Source: an uncultured Candidatus Saccharibacteria bacterium
GTDB lineage: Bacteria > Patescibacteria > Saccharimonadia > Saccharimonadales > JAEWBQ01
Length of the DNA: 9,952 nt
Direction: 5' to 3'
Assembly (NCBI GenBank): GCA_946885745.1
Contig: CAMPGV010000031.1
Coordinates: 1 to 9,952 of the forward strand
The notes under the pieces are model-generated. The model was not told the origin of the DNA. It made no database searches and saw only the letters and a list, made by a program, of their open reading frames with translations. Below, in pieces: positions 1 through 5,079 of the stretch. Each line of letters starts with the position of its first letter. The first letter of the stretch is position 1. Made by a program: the position numbers and the translations under genes.

Positions 1-1
1 C

Positions 2-142
2 ATTACAGCCGCTTGGATTATGTCGAAGCGAGGCCAGGCGATGGGTGTCATTGTCTGGGCGTCAATCGCAAGCCTCGCCGGCATAGCTATTGGCACCAAT
101 GTAATCCTGATAGCTACCAAGTACAACTGGTGGGGTCTGTAG
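2..142 (+). CDS. C-terminal part of a membrane protein (partial)
   Basis: An open frame enters from the left edge and ends at TAG 140-142, giving 46 residues. The visible part has a basic stretch (MSKRGQ) followed by one long hydrophobic segment of about 22 residues and a short polar tail ending KYNWWGL, so it looks like the last transmembrane helix of an integral membrane protein. An internal ATG at 20 could start a 40-residue protein, but no promoter or ribosome site can be judged this close to the edge. It lies outside the repeat array that begins at 249. I do not recognise the family. Confidence 0.55.
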   Translation: MTAAWIMSKRGQAMGVIVWASIASLAGIAIGTNVILIATKYNWWGL

Positions 143-149
143 GTCACTC

Positions 150-242
150 GCCCGATCCTCCGAGCCATTCCGCATTAGGAAAGTGCTCGTAGAGAATATC
201 GGGCACTAACCATAGATATTTATATTAAATATTTATGGTTAG
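150..242. repeat. Structured spacer with nested inverted repeats at the left edge of the array
   Basis: Two dyads are visible. GCCCGAT (150-156) and CGAGC (161-165) face GCTCG (186-190) and ATCGGGC (199-205). An AT-rich hairpin follows, with a 14-bp stem (210-223 against 227-240, one G-U pair) and a 3-nt loop. Neither has a T-run behind it, so a plain Rho-independent terminator for the upstream gene is not clear. The first repeat of the array starts 7 nt further on. A boundary or recombination role is only a guess. Confidence 0.5.
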
Positions 243-248
243 GTATAA

Positions 249-327
249 AGTTCCGAAGTTCATCCACGAAGGGCTGCCAAGCATAAGCACAATAAAATGA
301 AAGATCTCTGCGGAGGTCTTTTTGTTT
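249..327 (+). repeat. Cassette-boundary repeat R1 (type I head, forward core)
   Basis: First copy of the recurring boundary element. The head is AGTTCCGAAGTTCATCCACG, the middle CTGCCAAGCATAAGCAC, and the tail a terminator hairpin with TTTTTGTTT. Close copies are at 782, 4372, 6449 and 7379. Confidence 0.93.
300..323 (+). terminator. Rho-independent terminator in R1
   Basis: AAAGATCTC (300-308) pairs with GAGGTCTTT (313-321) through nine pairs, one of them G-U, closing a TGCG loop, and the run TTTTT follows. Confidence 0.8.
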
Positions 328-335
328 GGTATAGT
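327..335 (+). promoter_or_regulatory. Extended -10 promoter of the Nudix gene at 342
   Basis: TGG plus TATAGT (330-335) lies 6 nt before the ATG. No -35 box is seen; that region falls inside the terminator stem. Transcription should start at or next to the ATG, giving a leaderless mRNA. Confidence 0.75.
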
Positions 336-341
336 AAACAC

Positions 342-782
342 ATGCAATCTATATCTCGTGAAATTGTCGGTGCTTTCATTTTCTCTAATGATGGCATGAT
401 CCTTCTTGGTAAGAATAAACCGGGCGGTGTATACGACGGGCTTTGGACTATACCAGGCGGGGGGATTGAAGAAGGCGAGAGTGTCATAGACGCGCTTAAA
501 AGAGAGGTGTCAGAAGAGGTTGGCTTAGGTATTAATGATGCAGCTATCATCGAACTGCCAGCAAAGTACGGCGAGAGTACAAAGATAGATGCCGACAGCG
601 GACTAACTGTAGTCGCAAAGATGCATTTTCATGACTATCGAGTGATCCTAGACAAGCCAGCCGCAGAGTGTACGCCAATTAGCGGCGATGATTTCAGTAT
701 GGCGCGCTGGTTCAGTGTCGATGAGGTTCGTAGTCTTGAGATCGCAGGCCCAGCCAAAAAGACACTTTTGTCGTTAATATAA
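342..782 (+). CDS. Nudix hydrolase
   Basis: A 146-residue Nudix-family protein, expected to cleave a nucleoside diphosphate linked to another moiety (NTPs, dNTPs or related pyrophosphates) with Mg2+ or Mn2+. The Nudix box GX5EX7REUXEEXGU is complete at residues 40-62: G40, E46, R54-E55, E58-E59, G61. The preceding LWTIPGG is the usual strand before the box, and the length is normal for a single-domain member. An ATG at 297 is in frame but would translate the terminator hairpin (MKDLCGGLF...), so I start at 342, 6 nt behind the -10 box. There is no Shine-Dalgarno. The TAA stop overlaps the next repeat. Substrate cannot be told from sequence; MutT-like sanitising or nucleotide-sugar hydrolysis are both possible. 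Confidence 0.93.
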   Translation: MQSISREIVGAFIFSNDGMILLGKNKPGGVYDGLWTIPGGGIEEGESVIDALKREVSEEVGLGINDAAIIELPAKYGESTKIDADSGLTVVAKMHFHDYRVILDKPAAECTPISGDDFSMARWFSVDEVRSLEIAGPAKKTLLSLI

Positions 783-858
783 GTTCCGAAGTTCATCCGC
801 TAGGGGCTGCCAAGCATAAGCACAATGAATGAAAGATCTCTGCGGAGGCCTTTTTTGT
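782..858 (+). repeat. Cassette-boundary repeat R2 (type I head, forward core)
   Basis: Near-identical to R1 and R8. It begins on the last base of the upstream stop codon and ends in TTTTTTGTT. Confidence 0.93.
832..856 (+). terminator. Terminator in R2
   Basis: AAAGATCTC (832-840) faces GAGGCCTTT (845-853), with one A-C mismatch compared with R1 and a TGCG loop, followed by a T-run. Confidence 0.72.
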
Positions 859-864
859 TATCAT
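856..864 (+). promoter_or_regulatory. Extended -10 promoter of the gene at 871
   Basis: TGT plus TATCAT (859-864), 6 nt before ATG 871. No -35 box and no Shine-Dalgarno. Confidence 0.68.
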
Positions 865-870
865 AGAAAC

Positions 871-1317
871 ATGCCGAAGCTTAAAGAGAAACTTAACAAA
901 CAACACATTAACCTCTCGATTCTTCAAAATATCCTTGTAATCGTTAACTCCATTGTTGTGCTATTCATTATTGCGCAGGTGATCTTTGCGTTTCCATATG
1001 TGCTAATCGCCCCACTTCTGTTAGTTATCGCATTCTTTTGCTTGATGCCGCTACTAAAGACTAAAACCGACTACAGCCGACCGTATATCCATGCTCAGAT
1101 TTTTCTTGCCGTTATGGCCGTCCTAGCATTAATTTACTACGCACTTCAGTTCATTAATGACCGAATGGAAGTTCACTGTGCCGGATTAATGGGCAGCCAA
1201 ATTTCGTGTGTCGATAGTATGTGGCTGTCCGCATCGCCATTATTCATACTTGCATCGATTATTGCCACTCTCTTGTGTGTACGTGGCATATATACTCAGT
1301 CGCGTATGAACAAATAG
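871..1317 (+). CDS. Four-helix integral membrane protein, family unknown
   Basis: 148 residues with four hydrophobic segments at roughly 17-39, 41-62, 74-96 and 117-138, a basic N-terminus (PKLKEKLNK) and a basic C-terminus (RGIYTQSRMNK). The loop between helices 3 and 4 carries two cysteines, C103 and C113, in the context HCAG...SC. A similar YY...HxC...C pattern occurs in the neighbouring gene at 1406, and the pair could be disulfide-forming or metal-binding on the outside. No signal peptide is needed. The in-frame ATG at 829 would encode the repeat hairpin, so the start is set at 871 next to its -10 box. The stop TAG (1315-1317) overlaps the following repeat. I do not recognise the family. 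Confidence 0.85.
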   Translation: MPKLKEKLNKQHINLSILQNILVIVNSIVVLFIIAQVIFAFPYVLIAPLLLVIAFFCLMPLLKTKTDYSRPYIHAQIFLAVMAVLALIYYALQFINDRMEVHCAGLMGSQISCVDSMWLSASPLFILASIIATLLCVRGIYTQSRMNK

Positions 1318-1389
1318 TTGCGAAGTTCGTCCACGAGGGGCTGCCATAGAGCTTATGCTTAAAATGATCTCCGTTATGGAGGTCTTTTG
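1316..1389 (+). repeat. Cassette-boundary repeat R3 (type I head, inverted core)
   Basis: The head AGTTGCGAAGTTCGTCCACG matches R1, but the middle reads CTGCCATAGA then GCTTATGCTT (1351-1360), the reverse complement of the AAGCATAAGC found in R1. The TAG stop of the upstream gene lies inside the copy. Confidence 0.88.
1366..1388 (+). terminator. Terminator in R3
   Basis: GATCTCC (1366-1372) pairs with GGAGGTC (1378-1384), with one G-U pair and loop GTTAT, followed by TTTT. Confidence 0.72.
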
Positions 1390-1396
1390 ATATACT
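1388..1396 (+). promoter_or_regulatory. Extended -10 promoter of the gene at 1406
   Basis: TGA plus TATACT (1391-1396). ATG 1406 is 9 nt downstream and an in-frame GTG at 1400 only 3 nt downstream. A normal start point would fall between the two, favouring ATG 1406. Confidence 0.7.
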
Positions 1397-1405
1397 CAAG
1401 TGAGT

Positions 1406-1642
1406 ATGAAAAAACCTTTCTTGCAAAAAGCACTGGTACTCTCCGGTTTCATCGTTTTAGCCTTAAGTCCATTTGTAGTCTACTTTGGGACAAGATATTA
1501 CGTTTACGATGTCCATGGCTGCGGCGGAACCGTATGGTCATTTTGCTCGATGAGTGAGGTGCAGGCTGGAATTGTCATTGGCCTTGCACTACTATTTGTA
1601 GCTGGCGTTCTCTTCCTCGTTGCCACACTCAAAAAGAAGTAG
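1406..1642 (+). CDS. Small two-helix membrane protein
   Basis: 78 residues. Hydrophobic segments at about 8-28 and 52-74 flank a loop with YYVYDVHGC...WSFC, so C39 and C47 face each other across seven residues. The C-terminus is KKK. The layout (helix, YY, HxC, second Cys, helix) resembles the second half of the protein at 871, suggesting related design or ancestry, although overall sequence similarity is weak by eye. A GTG at 1400 would add two residues (M-S); ATG 1406 fits the promoter better. The arrangement TATACTC...AGTATGAA at the start is shared with the methyltransferase gene at 6544. Function unknown. Confidence 0.78.
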   Translation: MKKPFLQKALVLSGFIVLALSPFVVYFGTRYYVYDVHGCGGTVWSFCSMSEVQAGIVIGLALLFVAGVLFLVATLKKK

Positions 1643-1670
1643 GATGAAATGCTCATCAGCACTCATTAAG

Positions 1671-1747
1671 AGTTCTTAACTCTTCCACGAGAAGCTGCCA
1701 AGCATAAACACAATGAACGAAAGGTCTCTGCGGTGGTCTATTTGTTT
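1671..1747 (+). repeat. Cassette-boundary repeat R4 (type II head, forward core, decayed hairpin)
   Basis: The head is AGTTCTTAACTCTTCCACG (type II), followed by CTGCCAAGCATAAACAC. The hairpin region has lost pairs (AAAGGTCTC against GTGGTCTAT) and the T-run is broken, so terminator strength is doubtful. No leaderless promoter follows. Confidence 0.82.
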
Positions 1748-1763
1748 GAAATGCCTGCGTGCC

Positions 1764-1792
1764 TTGCATAAAACACGTGAATATGATATTAT
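1764..1792 (+). promoter_or_regulatory. Conventional -35/-10 promoter of the gene at 1842
   Basis: TTGCAT (1764-1769), a 17-bp spacer, and TATTAT (1787-1792) preceded by TGA. Predicted start near 1799, giving a leader of about 42 nt with AGGG (1834-1837) just before the ATG. This differs from the leaderless pattern of most neighbours. Confidence 0.5.
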
Positions 1793-1841
1793 ATTTAGCA
1801 TCATCTTAGATAGATGTGTTAGAGCCTAAAGTTAGGGTGAA

Positions 1842-2240
1842 ATGTTTAGCTTCCTGGCTATCATGCAAGACAGTGCCGATAACAGTGAATATCGCCTCGA
1901 GCACCCCGAGGGTGGCGAGTGGCATCTTTACTGGAATGGCAAGGAGCTCCCCTTAAAGGAAGCGCCTCAGATGTACCGCGACGGAGGAACCGTCGTAGCG
2001 GAGTTCGCTTCAGAAGGCGACGAGGAGCGAAAGCGACAAATCCTAGCGGAACCCGTTCCCGAAGAACTAGGAGATGGGTGGGTCCACAGGTCGGTATTCA
2101 TACCGGCAAACAAACTCAACATTCCGCAACAACTGCTCCCCGTAAAAGAGCCTTCGGCGGCAACCCTCAACGGACGCGCCCTAGAGCTCATTGAATGGTG
2201 GATTGGAGGCAAGCGCCATTTAAACGGAGAGGCCCTATAG
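1842..2240 (+). CDS. Hypothetical soluble protein, GC-richer than its neighbours
   Basis: 132 residues, acidic and hydrophilic, with no transmembrane segment. Residues 12-45 are rich in aromatic and charged residues (EYRLEHPEGGEWHLYWNGKE) and look like a beta hairpin; the C-terminal part (ALELIEWWIGGKRHL) is probably helical. I recognise no family or catalytic motif. GC content is clearly above the flanking cassettes, and the gene has a promoter with a -35 box, a leader of about 40 nt and a weak Shine-Dalgarno (AGGG, 4 nt before ATG), so it seems to have a different origin. ATG 1863 is an alternative start. A large nested hairpin rather than the usual repeat follows the stop. Confidence 0.7.
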   Translation: MFSFLAIMQDSADNSEYRLEHPEGGEWHLYWNGKELPLKEAPQMYRDGGTVVAEFASEGDEERKRQILAEPVPEELGDGWVHRSVFIPANKLNIPQQLLPVKEPSAATLNGRALELIEWWIGGKRHLNGEAL

Positions 2241-2245
2241 GTCAA

Positions 2246-2320
2246 GACCGAGTAAGCCGACTCAGTACCGAAACTCAATATGAGGTTCGAGGAAAAGAGT
2301 CGGGCTCTGCTCGGTCTCTT
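2246..2320 (+). terminator. Large nested hairpin ending in a T-rich run
   Basis: Three stacked stems can be drawn: GACCGAG (2246-2252) with CTCGGTC (2310-2316); GCCGACTC (2256-2263) with GAGTCGGGC (2297-2305, one bulge); CGAAACTCA (2269-2277) with TGAGGTTCG (2281-2289, one mismatch). TCTTTTCTT follows. It ends transcription of the gene at 1842 or is a structured RNA or folded recombination site. It replaces the standard repeat here. Confidence 0.6.
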
Positions 2321-2360
2321 TTCTTGTGTTATACCCGCATTAAATAACCACCCCAATGAG

Positions 2361-2385
2361 GACGGATCCCCCTCGAGGGTCTTTT
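2361..2385 (+). terminator. Short hairpin with T-run before the frameshifted Nudix gene
   Basis: GATCC (2365-2369) can pair with GGGTC (2377-2381); alternatively the palindrome CCCTCGAGGG (2370-2379) forms with GAC and GTC outside it. TTTT follows. The geometry resembles the repeat hairpins although the sequence has diverged and no repeat head is visible. Confidence 0.5.
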
Positions 2386-2394
2386 CGCTTGATG

Positions 2395-2400
2395 TATAAT
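2395..2400 (+). promoter_or_regulatory. -10 box of the frameshifted Nudix gene
   Basis: Perfect TATAAT exactly 6 nt before ATG 2407, directly behind a T-run; no -35 and no Shine-Dalgarno. Confidence 0.7.
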
Positions 2401-2406
2401 ATTGAA

Positions 2407-2810
2407 ATGCATAATGACTCTTTATATAGAATCTCGCTAAAATGCCTTATTAAGAATAGCGCCGGAGATGTTTTGGTAGTAAAAGAAGCCGGCCGCGAGT
2501 TTTGGGACTTGCCAGGTGGAGGCATGGAACATGGCGATGACTTAATACCGCCATTGCGCGTGAGTTAAAAGAGGAAGTTGACTATGAAGGCGACTTTACA
2601 TTTAGTACCCTGTCGATGGACGAGCCCGTACGGCTACTTTCGAGAGACGTATGGCAATTGAGGATCATACTAAATGTCACGCCAAGCACATTTACGTTTA
2701 GTGCTGGGGAAGATGCTGACGAAATTCAATTTATCAATCCAGCTGCATTGAAAGATTCAGACAGCGAGCACGAGCAGAAGGCGTATCAATACGCAGCTAC
2801 AGATAGATAG
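2407..2810 (+). pseudogene. Nudix hydrolase with a one-base frameshift in the Nudix box
   Basis: Frame 1 (2407-2568) reads an N-terminal Nudix strand set and LPGGGMEHGDDLI, then runs out of frame to a stop. A second frame continues as ARELKEEVDYEG and on to TAG 2808-2810, ending AYQYAATDR. Between the GAC of the box and the CGT-GAG of RE there are 17 nt where 18 are expected, so one base is missing around 2542-2558. Restored, the protein has about 134 residues and a box with D44 in place of the first Glu and Asp in place of the late Gly, so it may already have been a weak enzyme. An internal ATG at 2616 lies after the box and would give no active domain. Alternatives are a sequencing error or programmed shift; no obvious slippery heptamer is seen. 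Confidence 0.82.
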
Positions 2811-2830
2811 CCTTGTAATGCTCTACTAAA

Positions 2831-2905
2831 AGTCCTGAACTCTTTCATTAGAAACCACCATAGAGCTTACTCTTTAAAAGATCTCCGCCATAGAGGTCTT
2901 TTTGT
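2831..2905 (+). repeat. Cassette-boundary repeat R6 (type II head, degenerate inverted core)
   Basis: The head is AGTCCTGAACTCTTTCATTAG. The middle CCATAGA then GCTTACTCTT is a mutated form of the inverted core in R3. It starts 21 nt after the upstream stop. Confidence 0.8.
2876..2903 (+). terminator. Terminator in R6
   Basis: AAAAGATCTC (2876-2885) pairs with GAGGTCTTTT (2893-2902), with one G-U pair and a 7-nt loop, ending in a T-run. Confidence 0.78.
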
Positions 2906-2907
2906 TA

Positions 2908-2913
2908 TATAGT
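2908..2913 (+). promoter_or_regulatory. -10 box of the gene at 2920
   Basis: TATAGT, 6 nt before ATG 2920, with TG five bases upstream rather than in the standard extended position. Confidence 0.68.
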
Positions 2914-2919
2914 ATAGAC

Positions 2920-3606
2920 ATGAAAGTAACATCTCTTAATTTAGCTGGTTACAAGAACTGGTCTGAACGAGAATCGAATATAGTATCTTACTTAGAAGCG
3001 ACAGATTCGGATGTCGTGTTTCTTCAGGAGGTGAAGTTCAATATCGGATACTCGCCATTCACTCAGTCTAGATATATAAATTCTCTTTTACCGACGCCAT
3101 ACCCACATAGCCAATCGAGCGTTAGTCGCATTTTTGAGTCATCAGGAAGTGAGTCACGTGAAGGGCTCGCCGTACTTAGCAAATATCCGATTACTAATAG
3201 TGAGATCATGGTGCTCAAAAAGCGTGCAGACGACAAACATACACGTATTATTCAGAAGGTAAGTCTGCTGGTGGACGGACAAATAATCAACTTTACCAAC
3301 GTTCATTTCTCAAATAACGACTATTCTGATGAGCAGCTAGAAGAGACTCTCAAAATCACTAAGAGCCGCAATGAAACCAGTGTCATTTTGGGCGACTTCA
3401 ATATTTTCGACATTCAAGCGGTCAGCGATCTATATTCGGACGATTATCACGCTTCGACAGACTTTTACCAATATGTCTCATTCCCATCTGAGAACGTAAC
3501 CCTAGACTACGTTCTCGTACCTCGTGAGTATGGATTTACGTCTTTAAGTATTGGTGAGAACTTATCGGATCACAATGCGTTAACCTTTGAATTGTCAGTG
3601 CGATAG
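2920..3606 (+). CDS. Endonuclease/exonuclease/phosphatase (EEP) family hydrolase
   Basis: 228 residues with the whole EEP active-site series in order: N7 in SLNLAG, E37 in VFLQEV, H129 in NVHFSN, D159 and N161 in LGDFN, D196 in LDYVLV, and D217-H218 in LSDHNA. EEP enzymes (DNase I, exonuclease III/APE1, inositol phosphatases, sphingomyelinases) cut phosphodiester or phosphoester bonds with Mg2+. The protein is near the minimum length for a complete domain and has no signal peptide, so it is likely cytoplasmic. It lacks features that would separate a DNA-repair nuclease from a small-molecule phosphatase. The in-frame TTG at 2902 lies in the T-run and -10 box; ATG 2920 is the start. The stop TAG overlaps the following repeat. 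Confidence 0.92.
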   Translation: MKVTSLNLAGYKNWSERESNIVSYLEATDSDVVFLQEVKFNIGYSPFTQSRYINSLLPTPYPHSQSSVSRIFESSGSESREGLAVLSKYPITNSEIMVLKKRADDKHTRIIQKVSLLVDGQIINFTNVHFSNNDYSDEQLEETLKITKSRNETSVILGDFNIFDIQAVSDLYSDDYHASTDFYQYVSFPSENVTLDYVLVPREYGFTSLSIGENLSDHNALTFELSVR

Positions 3607-3637
3607 TTCCGAAGTTCGTCCACTAGGGGCTGCCAAG
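3605..3637 (+). repeat. Cassette-boundary repeat R7 (type I head only)
   Basis: AGTTCCGAAGTTCGTCCAC through GGGGCTGCCAAG matches the standard head, then the sequence switches to an unrelated terminator. The upstream TAG is inside the copy. Confidence 0.85.
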
Positions 3638-3673
3638 AAAAAACGCTGATCATCTGATCGGCGTTTTTTCTTT
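3635..3673 (+). terminator. Strong Rho-independent terminator, different sequence from the array type
   Basis: A 17-bp stem (3635-3651 with 3656-3672, one T-G pair) with loop ATCT; the core is ACGCTGATC against GATCGGCGT. Its A-run and T-run flanks make it active in either direction. Confidence 0.9.
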
Positions 3674-3821
3674 GTTAGAGTATCGGGAATTGAATCTCAG
3701 TCCGCGTATTTCAATACGCAAAGATTGAGGTTCGTGCAGCGCCGCGCAGCAAAAGAAAGCAGCGTAGCTATTTTCTTGTGCCAGCAAGCGGAAATAGGGA
3801 GCAGAGCGACTACCTTCCTCA
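3674..3821. other. Gene-free stretch with a two-stem structured element
   Basis: No credible gene: the only plus-strand frame is an upstream extension of the gene at 3896. At 3691-3734 TGAATCTCA (3691-3699) pairs with TGAGGTTCG (3726-3734), enclosing an internal loop and a perfect inner stem GCGTATT (3704-3710) with AATACGC (3713-3719). The rest, about 3735-3820, is richer in GC with recurring GCAGC. It could be the remains of a lost cassette. Confidence 0.55.
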
Positions 3822-3880
3822 TGCCCCTGCCAAGCATAAGCACGATGATAAGAGATTTCTTCGGAAGTCTTTTTTTTGTT
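3822..3880 (+). repeat. Cassette-boundary repeat R7b (no standard head, forward core)
   Basis: Starts ATGCCCCTGCC and continues AAGCATAAGCACGATGA. Where other copies read GGGGC it reads GCCCC (3823-3827), as in R13. The tail ends in a long T-run then GTT. Confidence 0.82.
3850..3877 (+). terminator. Terminator in R7b with a UUCG tetraloop
   Basis: AGATTTC (3853-3859) pairs with GAAGTCT (3864-3870), one G-U pair, closing TTCG in the stable C(UUCG)G context; an eight-T run (3870-3877) follows. Confidence 0.85.
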
Positions 3881-3889
3881 TGGTATGAT
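3881..3889 (+). promoter_or_regulatory. Extended -10 promoter of the gene at 3896
   Basis: TGG plus TATGAT (3884-3889), 6 nt before ATG 3896. Confidence 0.73.
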
Positions 3890-3895
3890 GATAGT

Positions 3896-4330
3896 ATGAA
3901 TGTAGAAAATCAGTACAGCCCTGTCTATAAACGCATAGCCGTGGCTCTCATTTTCTCACCTGCTATTTATTTGTTTTTCTTGCTACTAACAAGTACCACC
4001 ACATCACAGGATGGGATCATAGCGGCATATATTATATTCTTACCACTATCGCTAACTAGCATTCTATTTGTTGGATTATCTATAGCCAAGTATAAAAGTC
4101 TGTCACGAACTAAAAGTAAAGTAGCACCGTCCACTAAGAGGATCGTAGGGAATATTATATATGCGATTGGCGCACTAATATTAGTATTTTCTGGTGCAGC
4201 TTTTTTACTCAGTGCGGGCATGGTAGTGTTAGCTGGTCCAGTTATCGTATTGCCCCCAATCGTAGGCGTAGTCTTATTTGGTATAGGCAAAGGAATGATT
4301 GATAAAACTAAAATAGCTACCTCGAAATAA
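3896..4330 (+). CDS. Four-helix integral membrane protein, family unknown
   Basis: 144 residues with hydrophobic segments at about 13-33, 41-63, 84-104 and 106-131. The middle loop (KYKSLSRTKSKVAPSTKR) is strongly basic and therefore probably cytoplasmic, which would put both termini inside as well. The last helices are rich in Gly, Ala and Val (VLAGPVIVLPPIVGVVLFGIGKG). No catalytic motif is visible. The same frame is open back to 3725, but that extension would translate the terminator and spacer, so ATG 3896 behind its -10 box is chosen. 41 nt separate the TAA stop from the next repeat. I do not recognise the family; a small transporter-like or stress membrane protein cannot be told apart. 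Confidence 0.85.
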   Translation: MNVENQYSPVYKRIAVALIFSPAIYLFFLLLTSTTTSQDGIIAAYIIFLPLSLTSILFVGLSIAKYKSLSRTKSKVAPSTKRIVGNIIYAIGALILVFSGAAFLLSAGMVVLAGPVIVLPPIVGVVLFGIGKGMIDKTKIATSK

Positions 4331-4371
4331 CAATGCCTGGCAGCTCTGCTGTGACTGAAATCTTTACATTG

Positions 4372-4449
4372 TGTTCCGAAGTTCGTCCACTAGGGGCTGC
4401 CAAGCATAAGCACAATGAATGAAAGATCTCTGCGGAGGTCTTTTTTGTT
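4372..4449 (+). repeat. Cassette-boundary repeat R8 (type I head, forward core)
   Basis: TGTTCCGAAGTTCGTCCAC followed by CTGCCAAGCATAAGCACAA and the standard hairpin; almost identical to R2 over its full length. Confidence 0.93.
4422..4446 (+). terminator. Terminator in R8
   Basis: AAAGATCTC (4422-4430), loop TGCG, GAGGTCTTT (4435-4443), then TTT. Confidence 0.8.
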
Positions 4450-4454
4450 ATGAT
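4446..4454 (+). promoter_or_regulatory. Extended -10 promoter of the kinase gene
   Basis: TGT plus TATGAT (4449-4454), 6 nt before ATG 4461. Confidence 0.73.
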
Positions 4455-4460
4455 AGGGTT

Positions 4461-5000
4461 ATGAAACCACAGGTCTATATCTTTCGAGGTTCACCAGCAA
4501 GTGGCAAGGGGACGGTTGCTCCAGCATTTGCACAGCTGCTTCCGAAGCCTGTTGCACTTATCGAGCAGGATAAACTAAGGTGGGGCTTTCATCTTATTGG
4601 CCGCTCGGTTGAAGAAGTAACCTCCGAGGAGCATCGTATGGCTTATGAAAACACGCTTATCATGTTCGACAGGTATCTACGCTCCGGAAAATATACAATT
4701 GTCGTTGAAGGCCTATTTAGTTGGGATAATGATTCATCAAACGAGGGTTCCGTACGACACTTCAAAGAATTAGCAAAAAAGTACGGATTTGATATTACGT
4801 CTATCGTTCTAAGGGCTGACAGGGAAGTTCTGATGAAGCGGAATCGCGAGCGACCAACCTATACAACACCAGATGACGAGTTCAATGCGCTTTACGACAA
4901 TGTCTACTCAAAAATTGACGAAAGTGAAATTGCTATAGACTCAACTCATCAAACAGCTGAGCAAACTCTTGATGAGCTGCGTGATCGCGTGAGGGTATAG
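4461..5000 (+). CDS. P-loop kinase of the AAA_33/zeta-toxin-like group
   Basis: 179 residues. Walker A is GSPASGKGT at residues 10-18, with K16 and T18 for ATP phosphates and Mg2+. D37 in IEQDKLR is placed like the substrate-binding acid of small-molecule kinases of this group. VVEGLF forms the next strand, and RADREVLMKRNRERP is an Arg-rich lid. This layout is that of AAA_33 P-loop kinases, which include chloramphenicol phosphotransferase-like, polynucleotide-kinase-like and zeta-toxin-like proteins; it is expected to transfer a phosphate from ATP to a small molecule or nucleic acid end. No antitoxin gene sits beside it, which argues against a zeta toxin. ATG 4419 is in frame but belongs to the repeat. 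TAG 4998-5000 overlaps repeat R9. Confidence 0.87.
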   Translation: MKPQVYIFRGSPASGKGTVAPAFAQLLPKPVALIEQDKLRWGFHLIGRSVEEVTSEEHRMAYENTLIMFDRYLRSGKYTIVVEGLFSWDNDSSNEGSVRHFKELAKKYGFDITSIVLRADREVLMKRNRERPTYTTPDDEFNALYDNVYSKIDESEIAIDSTHQTAEQTLDELRDRVRV

Positions 5001-5071
5001 TTCTGAACTATTCCACGAGGGGCTGCCAAGCATAAGCACAATGAATGAAAGATCCCTAAGGAGGTCTTTTT
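4999..5071 (+). repeat. Cassette-boundary repeat R9 (type II head, forward core)
   Basis: AGTTCTGAACTATTCCACG, then GGGGCTGCCAAGCATAAGC and the hairpin. It is followed by a minus-strand gene, so no promoter follows the T-run. Confidence 0.9.
5048..5071 (+). terminator. Terminator in R9
   Basis: AAAGATCCC (5048-5056) faces GAGGTCTTT (5061-5069) with one mismatch and loop TAAG, then a T-run. The A-run on its left may also serve transcripts arriving from the minus strand. Confidence 0.7.
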
Positions 5072-5079
5072 GCTGCAGA

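Noticed and set aside
249..289. tRNA or tRNA-derived sequence in the repeat head (GTTC motifs and GGGGCTGCCA)
   Set aside because: No cloverleaf can be drawn; acceptor and anticodon arms are absent.
312..317. GGAGGT in the repeats as a Shine-Dalgarno sequence
   Set aside because: It is the right arm of the terminator stem and lies about 25 nt before the ATG, too far for ribosome binding, and upstream of the predicted transcript start.
297..341. In-frame upstream starts giving proteins that begin MKDLCGGLF (297, 829, 4419)
   Set aside because: These residues are the translation of the repeat terminator hairpin, identical before unrelated genes, and end where the promoter begins. The ATG behind the -10 box is the better start.
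1919..2356. Alternative frames over the gene at 1842 (plus 1919-2194, minus 1967-2356)
   Set aside because: Arg/Pro/Ser-rich shadow translations of a GC-richer region; no promoter or domain. The 1842 frame has promoter, ribosome site and a protein-like composition.
4461..5000. Zeta-type toxin of a toxin-antitoxin pair
   Set aside because: The P-loop fits but no small epsilon-like antitoxin gene is adjacent, and the cassette is monocistronic; the call is kept at the level of P-loop kinase.
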